Positions 26,650 through 36,082 of a stretch of DNA of 64,000 nucleotides are shown piece after piece (position 1 is the stretch's first letter; each line of letters starts with the position of its first letter). Origin of the DNA: a bacterium (GTDB lineage: Bacteria > Zixibacteria > MSB-5A5 > WJJR01); contig JAKAKI010000079.1 in NCBI GenBank assembly GCA_021813505.1, positions 1 through 64,000 on the forward strand. Direction: 5' to 3'. The position numbers were made by a program, and so were the translations under genes. A model generated the notes under the pieces. It saw only the letters and a list, made by a program, of their open reading frames with translations. It searched no databases and had not been told where the DNA came from.

Positions 26650-28368
26650 TTACGGGCAATTCCCCGGGTACGGGTCGCACGCGCAGGGATTGCAGGGCGG
26701 GTTGCCGCCCTGGAAGGCATAGTCAATCATACGGACAATGTCGAGGACATCGTCAACACCATCGCAATTGATGTCCCCCCGGTCGATGTGGGGACAACCG
26801 GCATCCTGAACCGGCTGCGTTCCTCCGGAGAAGGCGTGGTCGATCAGTGCCACCACGTCCATTACATCAATCGCGTCGTCGTTACCAGTCACGTCTCCAT
26901 GATGCGCACACCCGCTCTGATCCGGACTGGGGTAAACCGGACAGACGTCGCACGCATCACCGATCCCATCACCATCGCCATCCGCCTGGCTCAGGTTGGC
27001 CACCGTGGGACAATTGTCACAGACGTCGCCGATTCCGTCAAGGTCAGTGTCCGTCTGATTGGAATTCGCAATCGACGGGCAATTATCCACCGGGCACGTG
27101 TTGGGAAATCCCGGATCGCCAGATCCATCCCCATCGGTATCGGTGCAGGCATCGCAGACGTCACCACGGCCATCGTGATCGGCATCTTCCTGAAGCGGAT
27201 TGGCGATGTCGGGGCAATTGTCGTTTACGTCCGCAATCCCATCGCCATCGAGATCCAATTGGTCGCCGTCCGGTCCGCCGTAGGCTCCCATATCGTTCCG
27301 GAGCGTCCCCATCGCGGGATACAGCGCCATGCCAGGGGCCCCCGGATCTTCGAGGTCATTGAACGCAGTAGATGGATCGCCGCCATCGATCGCTGGTGAA
27401 CCGGCGTTTAGGTGAAAACTGCTGAAATCGGCAAATGACGGGAGGAGATTGATGTTCCCAGTGCCGGCGTACCCCCCGCTGACATCAGAGTACGTGACAT
27501 TCGCCGTTCCTCCGGACATCGGCTTGATCTGGACCGATGTGTTACTCCAGAGAATCCCGTTGGCAACAACTGCGGTCCCCGCAAACGACACGACGCCCCC
27601 GCTCCCGGCGCCACCACTGACATTGCCATAGACGACGTTGTTATATTGCGTGGTCGCGGGCGTCGCTCCATTCAGCCAGACAGATCCGCCACCGTACGAA
27701 CCCACGGCCCGATTGGCATTGAGAATGTTATTTCTGACAGTGGCGCTTACCGGGAAGTTCAACACGATTCCCGATCCGTACGCCCCGACATTGTCAATGA
27801 ACGTGTTGTACAGGATCCGGGGGCTGCCATCGCCGGCACGGATACCACCACCGCCGTAGCTCGTCACTCCGCCACCGGTGAGATAATTGCTCTGGAACAG
27901 ATTGTGTCGGATTGTCGGTGACGTGTAAGCGCAGAGGATGCCCCCGCCCTCGCGATAATACCCCGCCCCATGCTCATCGTGCCAGACCGTCCCCAGTCCA
28001 TTGGCCAGCGTGAATCCCTGTATGACCGTCCGCGCATCCTCGCCATCGATCACCACAATCACGCTCGCTGTGTCGGGTTTGACCGGTGTGCTGCCGTCGA
28101 TGATTGTACTGGCAATGAACGATGGATCCTTGGCCAGCACATAGTGGCTGGTCAGCACGATCCTCTTGCCGAACATTCGGAGATTCTCGAAGTACGTACC
28201 GGGCGCGACCAGGACTGTGTCTCCGTTGGCAGCCGCATTGATGCCGGCCTGAATCGTCGGCTGATCCGCGGGGACATTAATCGAAGAGGCGTTGGATACT
28301 ACTGCGATGCCGAGAACAAGCAGTCCCAGCATGGCCACGATAGCCAAACCCAATCCGTTCTTCTTCAT
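26650..28368 (-). CDS. Secreted beta-helix protein with thrombospondin type 3 repeats and dockerin-like tail
   Basis: 572-residue exported protein. After the signal peptide ([20 protein letters not shown]), residues of about 30-320 form a right-handed parallel beta-helix: [17 protein letters not shown] is the classic pectate-lyase-like/NosD opening, followed by [11 protein letters not shown] and [11 protein letters not shown] coils. Then come Ca-binding TSP3 repeats ([46 protein letters not shown]). The C-terminus has a dockerin-like pair ([20 protein letters not shown] and [19 protein letters not shown]). AAAGGAG 7 nt upstream fixes ATG 28368. No catalytic residues are recognisable, so it is probably a surface or adhesive protein. 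It shares its tail type with the 17.9-kb protein. Confidence 0.87.
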   Translation of the reverse strand: MKKNGLGLAIVAMLGLLVLGIAVVSNASSINVPADQPTIQAGINAAANGDTVLVAPGTYFENLRMFGKRIVLTSHYVLAKDPSFIASTIIDGSTPVKPDTASVIVVIDGEDARTVIQGFTLANGLGTVWHDEHGAGYYREGGGILCAYTSPTIRHNLFQSNYLTGGGVTSYGGGGIRAGDGSPRILYNTFIDNVGAYGSGIVLNFPVSATVRNNILNANRAVGSYGGGSVWLNGATPATTQYNNVVYGNVSGGAGSGGVVSFAGTAVVANGILWSNTSVQIKPMSGGTANVTYSDVSGGYAGTGNINLLPSFADFSSFHLNAGSPAIDGGDPSTAFNDLEDPGAPGMALYPAMGTLRNDMGAYGGPDGDQLDLDGDGIADVNDNCPDIANPLQEDADHDGRGDVCDACTDTDGDGSGDPGFPNTCPVDNCPSIANSNQTDTDLDGIGDVCDNCPTVANLSQADGDGDGIGDACDVCPVYPSPDQSGCAHHGDVTGNDDAIDVMDVVALIDHAFSGGTQPVQDAGCPHIDRGDINCDGVDDVLDIVRMIDYAFQGGNPPCNPCACDPYPGNCP

Positions 28369-28654
28369 GACAGCTCCTTTGGACACATCGGTCCCGATGT
28401 CGGCGCAGCACCACCCGCGCACCCGGCTGATTGTCGCCGGGAGCAGGAGTGGCAGTACGCGCTCACCTGTTCATGCGGAAGGAATTAATGATCCGATCGG
28501 GCGATCCGGGACAATCGCCCATCGCAACCGGCCTTCCACCTGCCCGCAAGATATCGGGACGATAGAGCGGCGAAATGAATCTGTGTTGAAGTGCAACTTG
28601 CGGGGGATAAGCGGTCGATTTTTGGTGACGAGTGGCGCTCCGATGAAAGCCAAA

Positions 28655-29404
28655 CTATAACGCGCCATCCAGATTCTGACGGTATCGCCGGCTGACCGTC
28701 AGGCGGGTTCCATCGCGCAGCTTGAGCACGTATTCGCCTTTCCCCATCGCGTGCAGTTCCTTGATGCGGCTGATATTCACGATGATATTGCGGTGGACGC
28801 GCCGGAAGGTCCTCTGATCCAGACGTTTCTCCATGCTCTTCATCGTCTGGCGATACAGGTGCGTCTGTCCGCCGGCGTGGATCGTCACGTAGTTCCCCGC
28901 CGATTCGATCCAGTCGATTTCACTGACGGCGACCAGAACCCCCCGTCCCACCGACTTGATCAGGATGCGTTCATCCTTCCGGTTATCCGGCCTGAGATCA
29001 GCCAGTAATGCCTGTATCTGAGCTTGGGTGAGCGCGGCCTGTCCGTGAGCCATGTGCTCCCGCGCCCGTTGCACTGCCCGGTTGAAACGGTCCCGGTCGA
29101 ACGGCTTCAGAATGTAATCGAGTGCGTGCACGTCGAAGGCGCGCACGGCAAACTGATCGAATGCCGTCACGAAGATGATCGCGGGAAGTGTGGTGTCACC
29201 CGCCTGCTGCAGCACACCAAAGCCATCCAGTTCGGGCATCTGAATATCGAGAAAGACCACATCCGGCGCCTGCGTGCGAATCGCTTCGGCCGCCTCTCGG
29301 CCATTCGCGCATTCACCCACTACGGTCACGTCGGGAATGTCCGCCAACAGCGTCCGGATGCGCTTGCGCGCCAGCGGTTCATCGTCGGCGATAAGAACGC
29401 GCAT
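28655..29404 (-). CDS. LytTR-family response regulator
   Basis: 249 residues. The receiver domain comes first, with DDE near 9-11, the phospho-acceptor Asp in VVFLDIQMPELDGF, the Thr in VTAFD and the Lys in ILKPF. A LytTR DNA-binding domain follows (ILIKSVGRGVLVAVSEIDWIESAGNYVTIH ... FRRVHRNIIVNISRIKEL). It is a transcription factor that binds direct repeats as a dimer. ATG 29404 with GGAG upstream is used; the track form adds 35 residues from within the kinase gene. It lies 8 bp after its cognate kinase. Targets are unknown. Confidence 0.93.
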   Translation of the reverse strand: MRVLIADDEPLARKRIRTLLADIPDVTVVGECANGREAAEAIRTQAPDVVFLDIQMPELDGFGVLQQAGDTTLPAIIFVTAFDQFAVRAFDVHALDYILKPFDRDRFNRAVQRAREHMAHGQAALTQAQIQALLADLRPDNRKDERILIKSVGRGVLVAVSEIDWIESAGNYVTIHAGGQTHLYRQTMKSMEKRLDQRTFRRVHRNIIVNISRIKELHAMGKGEYVLKLRDGTRLTVSRRYRQNLDGAL

Positions 29405-29412
29405 GGCTCCAG

Positions 29413-30549
29413 CTATTCCTGCACCATCGATGGCGAGAGGCCCGGGGGCCGCAGTGGCAGATGGATCGTGATCGTGAGCCCGCCGGAATCCACGATCGAA
29501 AACCGGCACTGGTCGCCATAGAGCTGTTGCAGCCGCTCGCGGACATTGGCCAGCCCCACGCCGTTGCCGTTGGTGCTCTGCGCCGTCCGGTCCAGCCCTA
29601 CCCCGTCATCAGAGACTTCGAGACGAAGCATCTCCCCTTCACACACAGCGCTAACCCGCACCGTTCCCCCCGCCGCCTTTGGTGTGATCCCGTGGCGGAT
29701 CGCGTTTTCCACCAACGGTTGCAGGATAAGATTGGGAACCTCGACGTCGAGCGCCTGCGGTGACACGTTAATCTCGGTCCGCAACCGGTCCGAAAACCGA
29801 ATCCGCTCCACCTCAAGATACTTCTCCACGAAATCCAGTTCTTCCCGCAACGGAACGGTGTGCCGGCCGTCGGCGCGCAGTGCCAGGCGCAGCAGATCGC
29901 TCAATCGCGAGATCATCCGGTCGGCCGCCTCGACATCCTCACGCATCAATGCCGAGATCGTGTGCAGCGTATTGAACAGAAAGTGCGGCTGAAGCTGTGC
30001 CTTGAGCGCCTGCAATTGCGCCCCGGCCAGACGCGTGCGCAGCTCGGCCGCCAGCAACTCCTCCTGGCGGTGCCGCCGCGCGTAGGCGATGACATACGAT
30101 GCCACCGCGATCAGCGCATACGCCAGCAGGGTCGTGTGAAACCGGTTCCGCAGCATCAGCCAGAACGCATCCGAAACCGTCTCCAGTCCCGGCATGTGGA
30201 CTCCATGCATGTAGTAGTAGTCAATCGACCGATTGGCGCAGGCATAGAGATACACATGGACGAGCGATATCACGCACCCGGCGGCGAGATGAATCACAAG
30301 CGACGAGCGCCACCTCAAACGGTCGAATCGCAGCCGTGAACACAGCTTGAAGATGGCAACGCTGAAAATTCCCCAGAGGTACCACTCGACCAATCCCAGA
30401 AGCAGTGACTCCGACCAGGTGATTGGATCCTTCGCATTCTTGAACAGGATGTACCAACGTGTGGCCCAGAATACGCCCAGGAGCGTCCACCCCAGTACAA
30501 AGAGCGCCCATCGCGGAAATTGACTTTTGATCGCGGGTCGTGGCGTCAT
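29413..30549 (-). CDS. LytS-type sensor histidine kinase
   Basis: 378 residues. Four predicted membrane helices in the first 170 residues are followed by a coiled segment (RRHRQEELLAAELRTRLAGAQLQALKAQ). The HPK8-type phospho-acceptor box is LQPHFLFNTLHTISALM, and the ATPase domain has the N box LQPLVENAIRHGI and G box GVGLANVRERLQQLYG. There is no separate sensor domain beyond the membrane part, as in the YehU/AlgZ group. It pairs with the LytTR regulator 8 bp downstream. Confidence 0.93.
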   Translation of the reverse strand: MTPRPAIKSQFPRWALFVLGWTLLGVFWATRWYILFKNAKDPITWSESLLLGLVEWYLWGIFSVAIFKLCSRLRFDRLRWRSSLVIHLAAGCVISLVHVYLYACANRSIDYYYMHGVHMPGLETVSDAFWLMLRNRFHTTLLAYALIAVASYVIAYARRHRQEELLAAELRTRLAGAQLQALKAQLQPHFLFNTLHTISALMREDVEAADRMISRLSDLLRLALRADGRHTVPLREELDFVEKYLEVERIRFSDRLRTEINVSPQALDVEVPNLILQPLVENAIRHGITPKAAGGTVRVSAVCEGEMLRLEVSDDGVGLDRTAQSTNGNGVGLANVRERLQQLYGDQCRFSIVDSGGLTITIHLPLRPPGLSPSMVQE

Positions 30550-30725
30550 CGCTTAGTACGGTTGATTTCGGTGGCGATCCTGCGAATGTTCATCTACTGA
30601 ACGCCGAATCGGCGTGCATCGCCAAGCCGGTGGTTCGGTGCTCGTTCACCAATCCAACCCAAGATACGGATTCTGCGAAATCTGACAAGCCGCTCACTTC
30701 GAACCGCTGCAACGCCAAACGAGAT

Positions 30726-30761
30726 GGCCGCCGTTCAGATCTTGTGATCCGAACAGCGGCC
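30726..30761 (-). terminator. Imperfect hairpin between the two-CW gene and the kinase gene
   Basis: GGCCGCCGTTCAGATC and GATCCGAACAGCGGCC form a 16-bp stem with two mismatches around TTGT. It lies 37 bp beyond the stop of the two-CW gene, on the path into the kinase gene. There is no strong T tract, so factor-independent termination is likely but not certain. Confidence 0.45.
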
Positions 30762-30797
30762 ACTCCATTCCTTGTTTGATGCGCTGTGACTCGGTGG

Positions 30798-31118
30798 TCA
30801 GCGTCCTGCGATCGGCGTCTTCTTCAGCGTCTGATTCGGCTTCAAGAGCAGGAATTGATGCCCTTCCTCCTGCTTGATCCGCTTGAAGACATCACAATTC
30901 ATGCAAGTGAGCTGCTTATCCGCAAACGAGCCCTGAACCTTGCCACCGCAAAAGGTCCCGGCAACAGCCCAGCACAACCGCCCGGCGTTCTTGCCCGAAT
31001 TGTGGCCATTTGAGGTCATATCCGTCGATGCCGGACACACGCCCATCTCGGCAACCTTTACGCCTCCCGGTCCCCGCCCGCAATTCTTGATCTCCCAACA
31101 GTTTGCCTTTTGACCCAT
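30798..31118 (-). CDS. Two-CW domain protein
   Basis: 106-residue Cys-rich small protein. It shows the two halves of the two-CW family: NCWEIKNCGRGPGG at the start and GRLCWAVAGTFCGGKVQGSFADKQLTCMNCDVFK in the middle, with seven cysteines that could bind a metal or FeS cluster. The family occurs stand-alone or fused to signalling proteins in anaerobes and deltaproteobacteria-like lineages, with no defined function. Lys/Gln-rich termini lack a signal, so it is cytoplasmic. ATG 31118 is the only sensible start. Confidence 0.85.
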   Translation of the reverse strand: MGQKANCWEIKNCGRGPGGVKVAEMGVCPASTDMTSNGHNSGKNAGRLCWAVAGTFCGGKVQGSFADKQLTCMNCDVFKRIKQEEGHQFLLLKPNQTLKKTPIAGR

Positions 31119-31231
31119 ATCCGCCTCTCTTTGCCCCTTTCAGAGAGTATCGGAAAGATGACATTCACCTTTCGGGATTAGGCAATCGTGAAACCACAGT
31201 GGACCGCAAGCTGCAACGGCTTGCACATTCG

Positions 31232-31399
31232 TGTGCCACGGACCACGCACGGGTGCCACGGACCACACACGGGTGCCACGGACAAGGAAGATCGAGCGGC
31301 TTTTTGCTCGATCTTCTTTGTCCGTGTCTTTTTCAATTGTGAGGAAAAGACACGGACAAGCCTTCTCCAAAAGGCCAGAGAAGGCTTTCCCGTGGCACA
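31232..31399. repeat. MITE-like element, core type A, copy 2
   Basis: The 308-bp gap 31119-31426 is largely this element. GTGCCACGGACCAC occurs three times in a row (31232, 31251, 31271), the last running into ACAAGGAAGATCGAGC / GCTCGATCTTCTTTGT. A second hairpin CCTTCTCC..GGAGAAGG follows, and CCCGTGGCAC closes the outer palindrome. Terminal TGTTGAA sequences are lost. The T-rich run after the stem may terminate mscL or two-CW transcription. Confidence 0.6.
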
Positions 31400-31426
31400 C
31401 AACCCTGCCCTGCCGAACGGCAATTA

Positions 31427-31864
31427 TTACGCCTTCACCACAACCACGGCGCAATGCGCGCACCGCGTAGCCTTAATCGGAATAGCCGACAGGCACTCAG
31501 GACAGGTCTTGGTGGCCGGCGGCGCCGCTTCTTCCGGCTTCTTCATCTTGTTCATCGCCTTGATGAGCAGGAAGATCACAAACGCCACGATGACGAAATC
31601 GATCACCGTGTTGATGAATACGCCGTAGTTGATCGTCGGCGCCCCAGCGGCCTGCGCCGCCGCCAGCGACGGATACGGCCCGCCTTTGAGTGTGATGAAC
31701 AGGCTGGAGAAATTCACATTGCCCAGCATCAATCCCAACGGCGGCATCAAAACATCCGCGACAATCGACGACACGATCTTGCCGAAGGCCGCGCCGATAA
31801 TGATACCGACAGCCATGTCCACGACATTGCCCCGCATGGCAAATTTCTTGAACTCCTGCAGCAT
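31427..31864 (-). CDS. mscL: Large-conductance mechanosensitive channel MscL with C-terminal zinc ribbon
   Basis: 145 residues. MscL opens on membrane tension to release solutes. The amphipathic N-terminus and TM1 are typical ([44 protein letters not shown]). TM2 is [28 protein letters not shown]. In place of the usual C-terminal helix bundle there is [18 protein letters not shown], two CxxC knuckles of a zinc ribbon. Such a tail is known in some MscL homologues. GGAGGAGG lies upstream of ATG 31864. It stands alone between repeats. Confidence 0.95.
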   Translation of the reverse strand: MLQEFKKFAMRGNVVDMAVGIIIGAAFGKIVSSIVADVLMPPLGLMLGNVNFSSLFITLKGGPYPSLAAAQAAGAPTINYGVFINTVIDFVIVAFVIFLLIKAMNKMKKPEEAAPPATKTCPECLSAIPIKATRCAHCAVVVVKA

Positions 31865-31983
31865 AAGATCCTCCTCCTGCGAAATGGTCGAATCGATTCA
31901 CTGATTTTCCCTGGTACAATTCAACGCCACTCTGAGCCCCCCACTTTTATCCTGCTCCTCGTTGTCATCCTGACTCCCCTCTA

Positions 31984-32122
31984 AATGTCATCCTGAGGAG
32001 CGCAGCGACGAAGGATCTGCTGTCCGACCCGCGCGCGGCAGACACCCAACTGCAGATCCTTCGTCGCTTCGTGCCGGACAATACTGAGAGTGCCGCAACG
32101 CCCGCTCCTCAGGATGACATCA
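31984..32122. repeat. Inverted intergenic repeat (CATCCTGAGGAGCGCAGCGACGAAG family)
   Basis: GTCATCCTGAGGAGCGCAGC..GACGAAGGATCTGC on the left pairs with GCAGATCCTTCGTCGCTTCG...CTCAGGATGACATC on the right. The same palindromic family is scattered through many bacterial metagenome genomes (general knowledge) and has a diverged relative at 26448. It fills most of the 31865-32151 gap between mscL and the DUF3078 gene. Confidence 0.65.
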
Positions 32123-32151
32123 AAAGCGTGACTCCCACTACAGACGTTGGC

Positions 32152-33039
32152 TCACAACATCTTCCACGTCAGCCCCAGCGCAATCGTCTCTTTGAACCGC
32201 CCACCGCGCGCAATCTCTTTATCATAGAGCCACTGCAGATAGAGCGACACCGCGACGTACTTCGATACCTGCGCCGAGAACATATTCTCCCAGTTGACGT
32301 CAACTGCCTTCCAGTAGTCCTCCTCCGGCGTCCCTTTCGATTCCTTTGACTTCGAATTGAAGATCGCCTTGAACGCCGTAAGTTTGGTTTTCCAGACAAT
32401 GCTCGTCTTGGGGATTTTGTATTTGCCATCGGTGACCCACTCGAACCCGGCGTCATTGCTGGATGTCGAGGTCGTCGCGTACGGCGCCGAATCGCTCACC
32501 GTCCGTTTGATGCGCTGGCGGAGCCCGATACCCGCGCGCGTCAGGAACTCGTCGTCGCCTGCCTTATAAAGCAGCCTCGTTAATCCCATCGATTCGGTCA
32601 GATCGATCGGATTCAAGTACAGCTTCTTGTTCTTATTGCCGGCGTCCTCAAATTGGGTGATCACCCGCACCGCCGCGTACGGTGGCAGGGTCTTCCAATT
32701 CAGGTAACGCAACAGACTCTCGAAATCGATCAGGTCGGTCGATTTGAACGGCTTTTTCCACTGCTTCGAATCGGCGTCCTGGCTGTGGGTCTGGCCGTAC
32801 GCCAGCCGCAGGGTCGAGCGCCAGTTCCACGACGTCGGGAATTGCCGCTCCAATCCCAGATTGCCGTTCGCCACCCAGGTCAGACTTCCGGCATCGCCCC
32901 CCTCCCAATTATCCGAGTAGGTGTTCTGCGACAGATTCAAGATGAAATCCACTGATGGTTTCCAGGCCGGTGAGTCCTGCCCCCAAGCCGACAACGGCAA
33001 CACCAGGACAAACACCACAGCCAGCGCGGCACCTTTCAT
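32152..33039 (-). CDS. DUF3078 family putative outer-membrane protein
   Basis: 295 residues with signal peptide (ALAVVFVLVLPLSAWGQ). The opening VDFILNLSQNTYSDNWEGGDAGSLTWVANGNLG is the DUF3078 hallmark (SQ-x-S/T-x-x-N-W-x-x-GG), known mainly from Bacteroidota and relatives. Amphipathic strands follow through to a final LGLTWKML, so a barrel is likely. No function is assigned to the family. ATG 33039 is fixed by GGGAGGGAGG; the 92 upstream codons in the track cover repeats. The gene is flanked on both sides by repeat elements. Confidence 0.82.
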   Translation of the reverse strand: MKGAALAVVFVLVLPLSAWGQDSPAWKPSVDFILNLSQNTYSDNWEGGDAGSLTWVANGNLGLERQFPTSWNWRSTLRLAYGQTHSQDADSKQWKKPFKSTDLIDFESLLRYLNWKTLPPYAAVRVITQFEDAGNKNKKLYLNPIDLTESMGLTRLLYKAGDDEFLTRAGIGLRQRIKRTVSDSAPYATTSTSSNDAGFEWVTDGKYKIPKTSIVWKTKLTAFKAIFNSKSKESKGTPEEDYWKAVDVNWENMFSAQVSKYVAVSLYLQWLYDKEIARGGRFKETIALGLTWKML

Positions 33040-33614
33040 CGATACCTCCCTCCCCAAGCCGATCATGCTCCGGAGCAACCCCCAAATGTTGAAATTCGCT
33101 GCCCCATGGTATGCGATTGCCCCAAATCCGTCAACTCCCACCTCCGCCGGTAGCATGCGCATCCTGCCAGTCAGTAGGGTGGGCTCCGCCCACCTCGCAC
33201 AATGGCACGGCAGCCACGGGGGTGTTGTGATACCGCGTGTACTACGGCACGCGCCGAAGCGAGGCCGAGATTGCTTCGTCGCTCCCTCCGCCTGCGGCGG
33301 AGACGTTCCTCGCAATGACTTCGGCGAAATCCGAAATCGGGTCCGACCAATCCAAACCCCACCGCGGCCGCATGTTTCTCCCTTGACCCGGTGAACTCTA
33401 AGAAATAACAGCTTTGCCTTTGCATTGCGGTGACATGTGAGATGTCGTTGCGAGGCGCGGCTCTTTGCGCCGAAGCAACCTCCCCCTTACACAACAGCCA
33501 CCGCTTTTCAGAGGACTTCTTCAACACGCCCATCCGGCCCCCATGCGCCCCCCCATAAAAAGACGCCCCACCAAACCCGCGGGGCGTCCATACCAATTAC
33601 CGATGCCTATGATG
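33040..33614. repeat. Intergenic region dominated by MITE-like element type B, copy 1
   Basis: About 575 bp without a gene. 33155-33198 has small palindromes (GGTGGGCTCCGCCCACC). 33219-33531 is a type B element: GGGGTGTTG on the left and TTCTTCAACACGCCC on the right. Between them are a GATTGCTTCGTCGCTCCCTC/CGCAATGAC arm and a GTCGTTGCGAGGCGCGGCTC/GAGGACTTC arm. It is larger than the other B copies because an unrelated stretch (33320-33420) sits between the arms. A TCCCCC stretch in the inner part is shared with 36808 and 40087. Confidence 0.6.
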
Positions 33615-34625
33615 TCAAACTTCAACCAACGCCGCACCAACCTGCTCTGACACGACCTGCGGTTCGGCATTCGATTCGTCACTGGTGACCGCCGGCACAT
33701 CCGCGCCGACCAGGAAACCCGCACACCGCCGGATGTCGGTTTCGCTCATCAGATATTGCACCACCCGGTCGATGCCCACGCCGAATCCATAATGCTCGCC
33801 GATGACTGGACCATGCTGTTCCATGTGTTCCAGATAATCCGCAAACTGCGCCAGCCCGAGTCCTCGTTTCTGCAAGGTCGCGTACATTCCGGATCGTTGC
33901 AGACGGTGTTTCAATACCTCTGATTGGTGAATGCGCACCGCGCCGCCCAGCGACTCACCCGCAATCGGCAGCAGCAGATCGCACGATTGCACCGTGGGAC
34001 GGTCGCCGTTGCGCGATGGCGAGGGCTTCATGTTGAAGAACTTCTCCAATGTCGGGCGCGGTCCCGTCAGCGGCTGCGGATCGGGATGATGCGTGAGCAG
34101 CACCGGGCCATCCTGGCACAGCGCCATCTCTTGCGCATGTGAGAAATCCTCGCCCCAGTGCTGCGCACCCAGGCCGAGGAACTCCAGCGCTTCCGCATAG
34201 GAGAGCAACTGCAGCCGTGTGGCGATCGGCGACGCCCCCCATTCCTGCGACACGTCATCGATGGCGCCGAACAGCGACTTGATCATGCTGACCAGATCAG
34301 CGAACCCGCCGCGCCCTTCGACTTCGAAGAGCGTGAACTCACGCAGATGGCGATGATCGATCTCCGCTTCGGCGCGTCCCGATGATCCCATCGTGAACGC
34401 CCGCGCGGTCTGCGCCAGCGCCATCTCGAGATAAAGCTGCCCGGTCTGCGCGAAGAAGAACTCGCCGGGAACACTGCCGCTTTGCACCGCCCACAGCGTA
34501 TCGACATTCTCGCACGCGCCGGTGGCGGTGACAATGCGTGGCGTGGGCACGAACCGGACATCATTCGCCTCGGCCCAACGCCACAGAGACTTGAGCACAC
34601 TATCGTAGATCTGAAGCTTGTTCAT
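33615..34625 (-). CDS. AsnRS-like protein without anticodon domain; probable archaeal-type asparagine synthetase
   Basis: 336 residues that form a class II aminoacyl-tRNA synthetase core of the Asp/Asn subgroup: RIVTATGACENVDTLW, FFAQTGQLYLEMALAQ, motif 2 AEIDHRHLREFTLFEVEG and motif 3 HYGFGVGIDRVVQYL. The N-terminal OB-fold anticodon-binding domain is absent. A truncated AsnRS-like enzyme of this build in Pyrococcus was shown to be an ATP-dependent asparagine synthetase using aspartate and ammonia; that is the best guess here. It could instead act on another amino acid or on a carrier. ATG 34625 follows GGGAGG; the track start is 78 codons too early, in the REP region. Confidence 0.75.
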   Translation of the reverse strand: MNKLQIYDSVLKSLWRWAEANDVRFVPTPRIVTATGACENVDTLWAVQSGSVPGEFFFAQTGQLYLEMALAQTARAFTMGSSGRAEAEIDHRHLREFTLFEVEGRGGFADLVSMIKSLFGAIDDVSQEWGASPIATRLQLLSYAEALEFLGLGAQHWGEDFSHAQEMALCQDGPVLLTHHPDPQPLTGPRPTLEKFFNMKPSPSRNGDRPTVQSCDLLLPIAGESLGGAVRIHQSEVLKHRLQRSGMYATLQKRGLGLAQFADYLEHMEQHGPVIGEHYGFGVGIDRVVQYLMSETDIRRCAGFLVGADVPAVTSDESNAEPQVVSEQVGAALVEV

Positions 34626-35377
34626 GGAAACCTCCCGCTGCAAAGCCCCCGGCGTCTCAGCACCAAGGGACGGGTTGATGGTTGAGGACCGCGAATCGCA
34701 GCCCCTATCGGGGGGATAGAAACACTTCCAAGCGTCGGGAGTCAAGGTGATTTCGGACATCAAGTTTGATCGTTCAAGAGTGTTGGACCAGGGTGCCCCA
34801 CAGCTTGCTGTGGGTTCTTCCTGATTCACGGACAGTTGACTACAGCCAGGGTGCCCCACAGCTTGCCGTGGGATCTTCCTGTTTCACAGACAGTTGACGA
34901 CAGCCGAGTCAGTTCCAATCGGGACACTAAGATGCCAGGGTGCCAGGGTGCCCCACAGCTTGCTGTGGGATCTTACTGTTTCACAGACAGTTGACGACAC
35001 CGAGTCAGTTCCAATCGGGACACCAAGATGCCAGGGTGTCTGGGTGCCCCACGGCTTGCCGTGGGATCTTACTGTTTCACAGACAGTTGACGACAGCCGA
35101 GTCAGTTCCAATCGGGACACCAAGATGCCAGGGTGTCTGGGTGCCCCACGGCTTGCCGTGGGATCTTCCTGTTTCACAGACAGTTCACGACAGTGGAGTA
35201 CTGACGAAGTGATTGACAAGGTGAAGATGTCCAGCAAGATTTCAATAAGGGTTTGGTAGGTGACGAAGTTGCGGCACCCCGGATAGAGTAGACACACAAG
35301 TCGAATCCAATGAATTGTACTAATTCATCGGTACCACACCGCTTGCGGTGGGTAAGACGGAATCTACGGCAGGTACC
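34626..35377. repeat. REP palindromes, partly as a 97-bp tandem array, upstream of the RAYT gene
   Basis: Five copies of GGTGCCCCACRGCTTGCYGTGGG begin at about 34790, 34848, 34945, 35041 and 35138. The last three are part of a direct repeat with 96-97-bp period that also contains ACTGTTTCACAGACAGTTGACGACAGCC and GAGTCAGTTCCAATCGGGACACC. CCCACGGC-TT-GCCGTGGG is a perfect 8-bp stem with a two-base loop. A second REP type, CACCGCTTGCGGTGGGTAAGACGG, lies at 35335-35360 directly before the transposase gene. No coding sequence is present. Confidence 0.85.
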
Positions 35378-35875
35378 GTGACGCGACTCCACCACCATGA
35401 CAACCTCGGAACCGCACGGTTCATCACCTTCAGTTGCTTCCTGCGCGCGCCCAGCCTGACTCTCCCCAACGCGATGCCGATTCTGGCGCGTGAATTTGAC
35501 CGTGTGAGGCAGACTCACGGATTTCTCGTTCTCGGATACGTATTCATGCCCGAGCATGTTCATCTGGTGATTCTCCCATCGGAAGGGACCCGATTGGGGC
35601 GCGTGATCGGTGAGATCAAGTCGCGCTCCGCCCGCGCATTCTTCGCCACAATTCCCGCAGGCCCCAGGGACGCGACGAGAGTATTCTGGCAACGTCGCTG
35701 TTATGACCACAACTGCCGCACAACTGAGACGGTGTTGGAGAAGATCCGCTACTGCCACAACAATCCCGTGAAGCGCGGTCTCGTCACCGATCCGTCAGAA
35801 TGGACATGGTCGAGTTACAATGCCTATTTGGGGAAGACTGACGTGCCGGTCACGGTGGACATGATTCCACTGTAG
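35378..35875 (+). CDS. REP-associated tyrosine transposase (RAYT, Y1/HUH family)
   Basis: 165 residues. RAYTs are single-copy, domesticated relatives of the IS200/IS605 Y1 transposase that nick and spread REP hairpins. The opening RLHHHDNLGTARFITFSCF is a RAYT signature. The metal-binding HUH is MPEHVHLV (H60, H62), and the catalytic Tyr is Y125 in KIRYCHNNPVKRGLV. The tail SEWTWSSYNAYLG is also typical. All active-site residues are intact. Start GTG 35378 is chosen; the track's GTG 35348 lies inside a REP. REP palindromes occur on both sides, in opposite orientations, as expected for a cognate pair. Confidence 0.9.
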   Translation: MTRLHHHDNLGTARFITFSCFLRAPSLTLPNAMPILAREFDRVRQTHGFLVLGYVFMPEHVHLVILPSEGTRLGRVIGEIKSRSARAFFATIPAGPRDATRVFWQRRCYDHNCRTTETVLEKIRYCHNNPVKRGLVTDPSEWTWSSYNAYLGKTDVPVTVDMIPL

Positions 35876-35896
35876 TTAGGTATCCGTGAAATTGAG

Positions 35897-35980
35897 GCTT
35901 CCCACGGCAAGCCGTGGGGCACCCAGTCAGACGAAATTCCCGGCAAAAAGGTGCCCCACCGCCTGCGCCGTGTAAGACGG
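35897..35980. repeat. REP palindromes downstream of RAYT
   Basis: TTCCCACGGCAAGCCGTGGGGCACCC (about 35899-35924) is an inverted copy of the upstream array unit. GGTGCCCCACCGCCTGCGCCGTGTAAGACGG (about 35950-35980) is a degraded copy of the second REP type, direct orientation. Together with the array before the gene they bracket the transposase. Confidence 0.8.
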
Positions 35981-36082
35981 AACTCCTGGTACGCACCCTA
36001 ACCCGACACCACCTCAACGCCAACCCCGGACCAAATCACTTCGTCGATCGGTTGTCTGTAAGGACCTGCGGAGCTTTTGAAA

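Noticed and set aside
34789-35166. Possible CRISPR array
   Set aside because: The repeat unit is about 97 bp and directly adjacent, with no unique spacers and no cas genes. The palindromes fit REP elements of the neighbouring RAYT.
35348-35377. Longer RAYT form from GTG 35348
   Set aside because: The extra ten codons lie in the REP repeat. The family's usual N-terminus (RLHHHDNLG) begins at the GTG at 35378.
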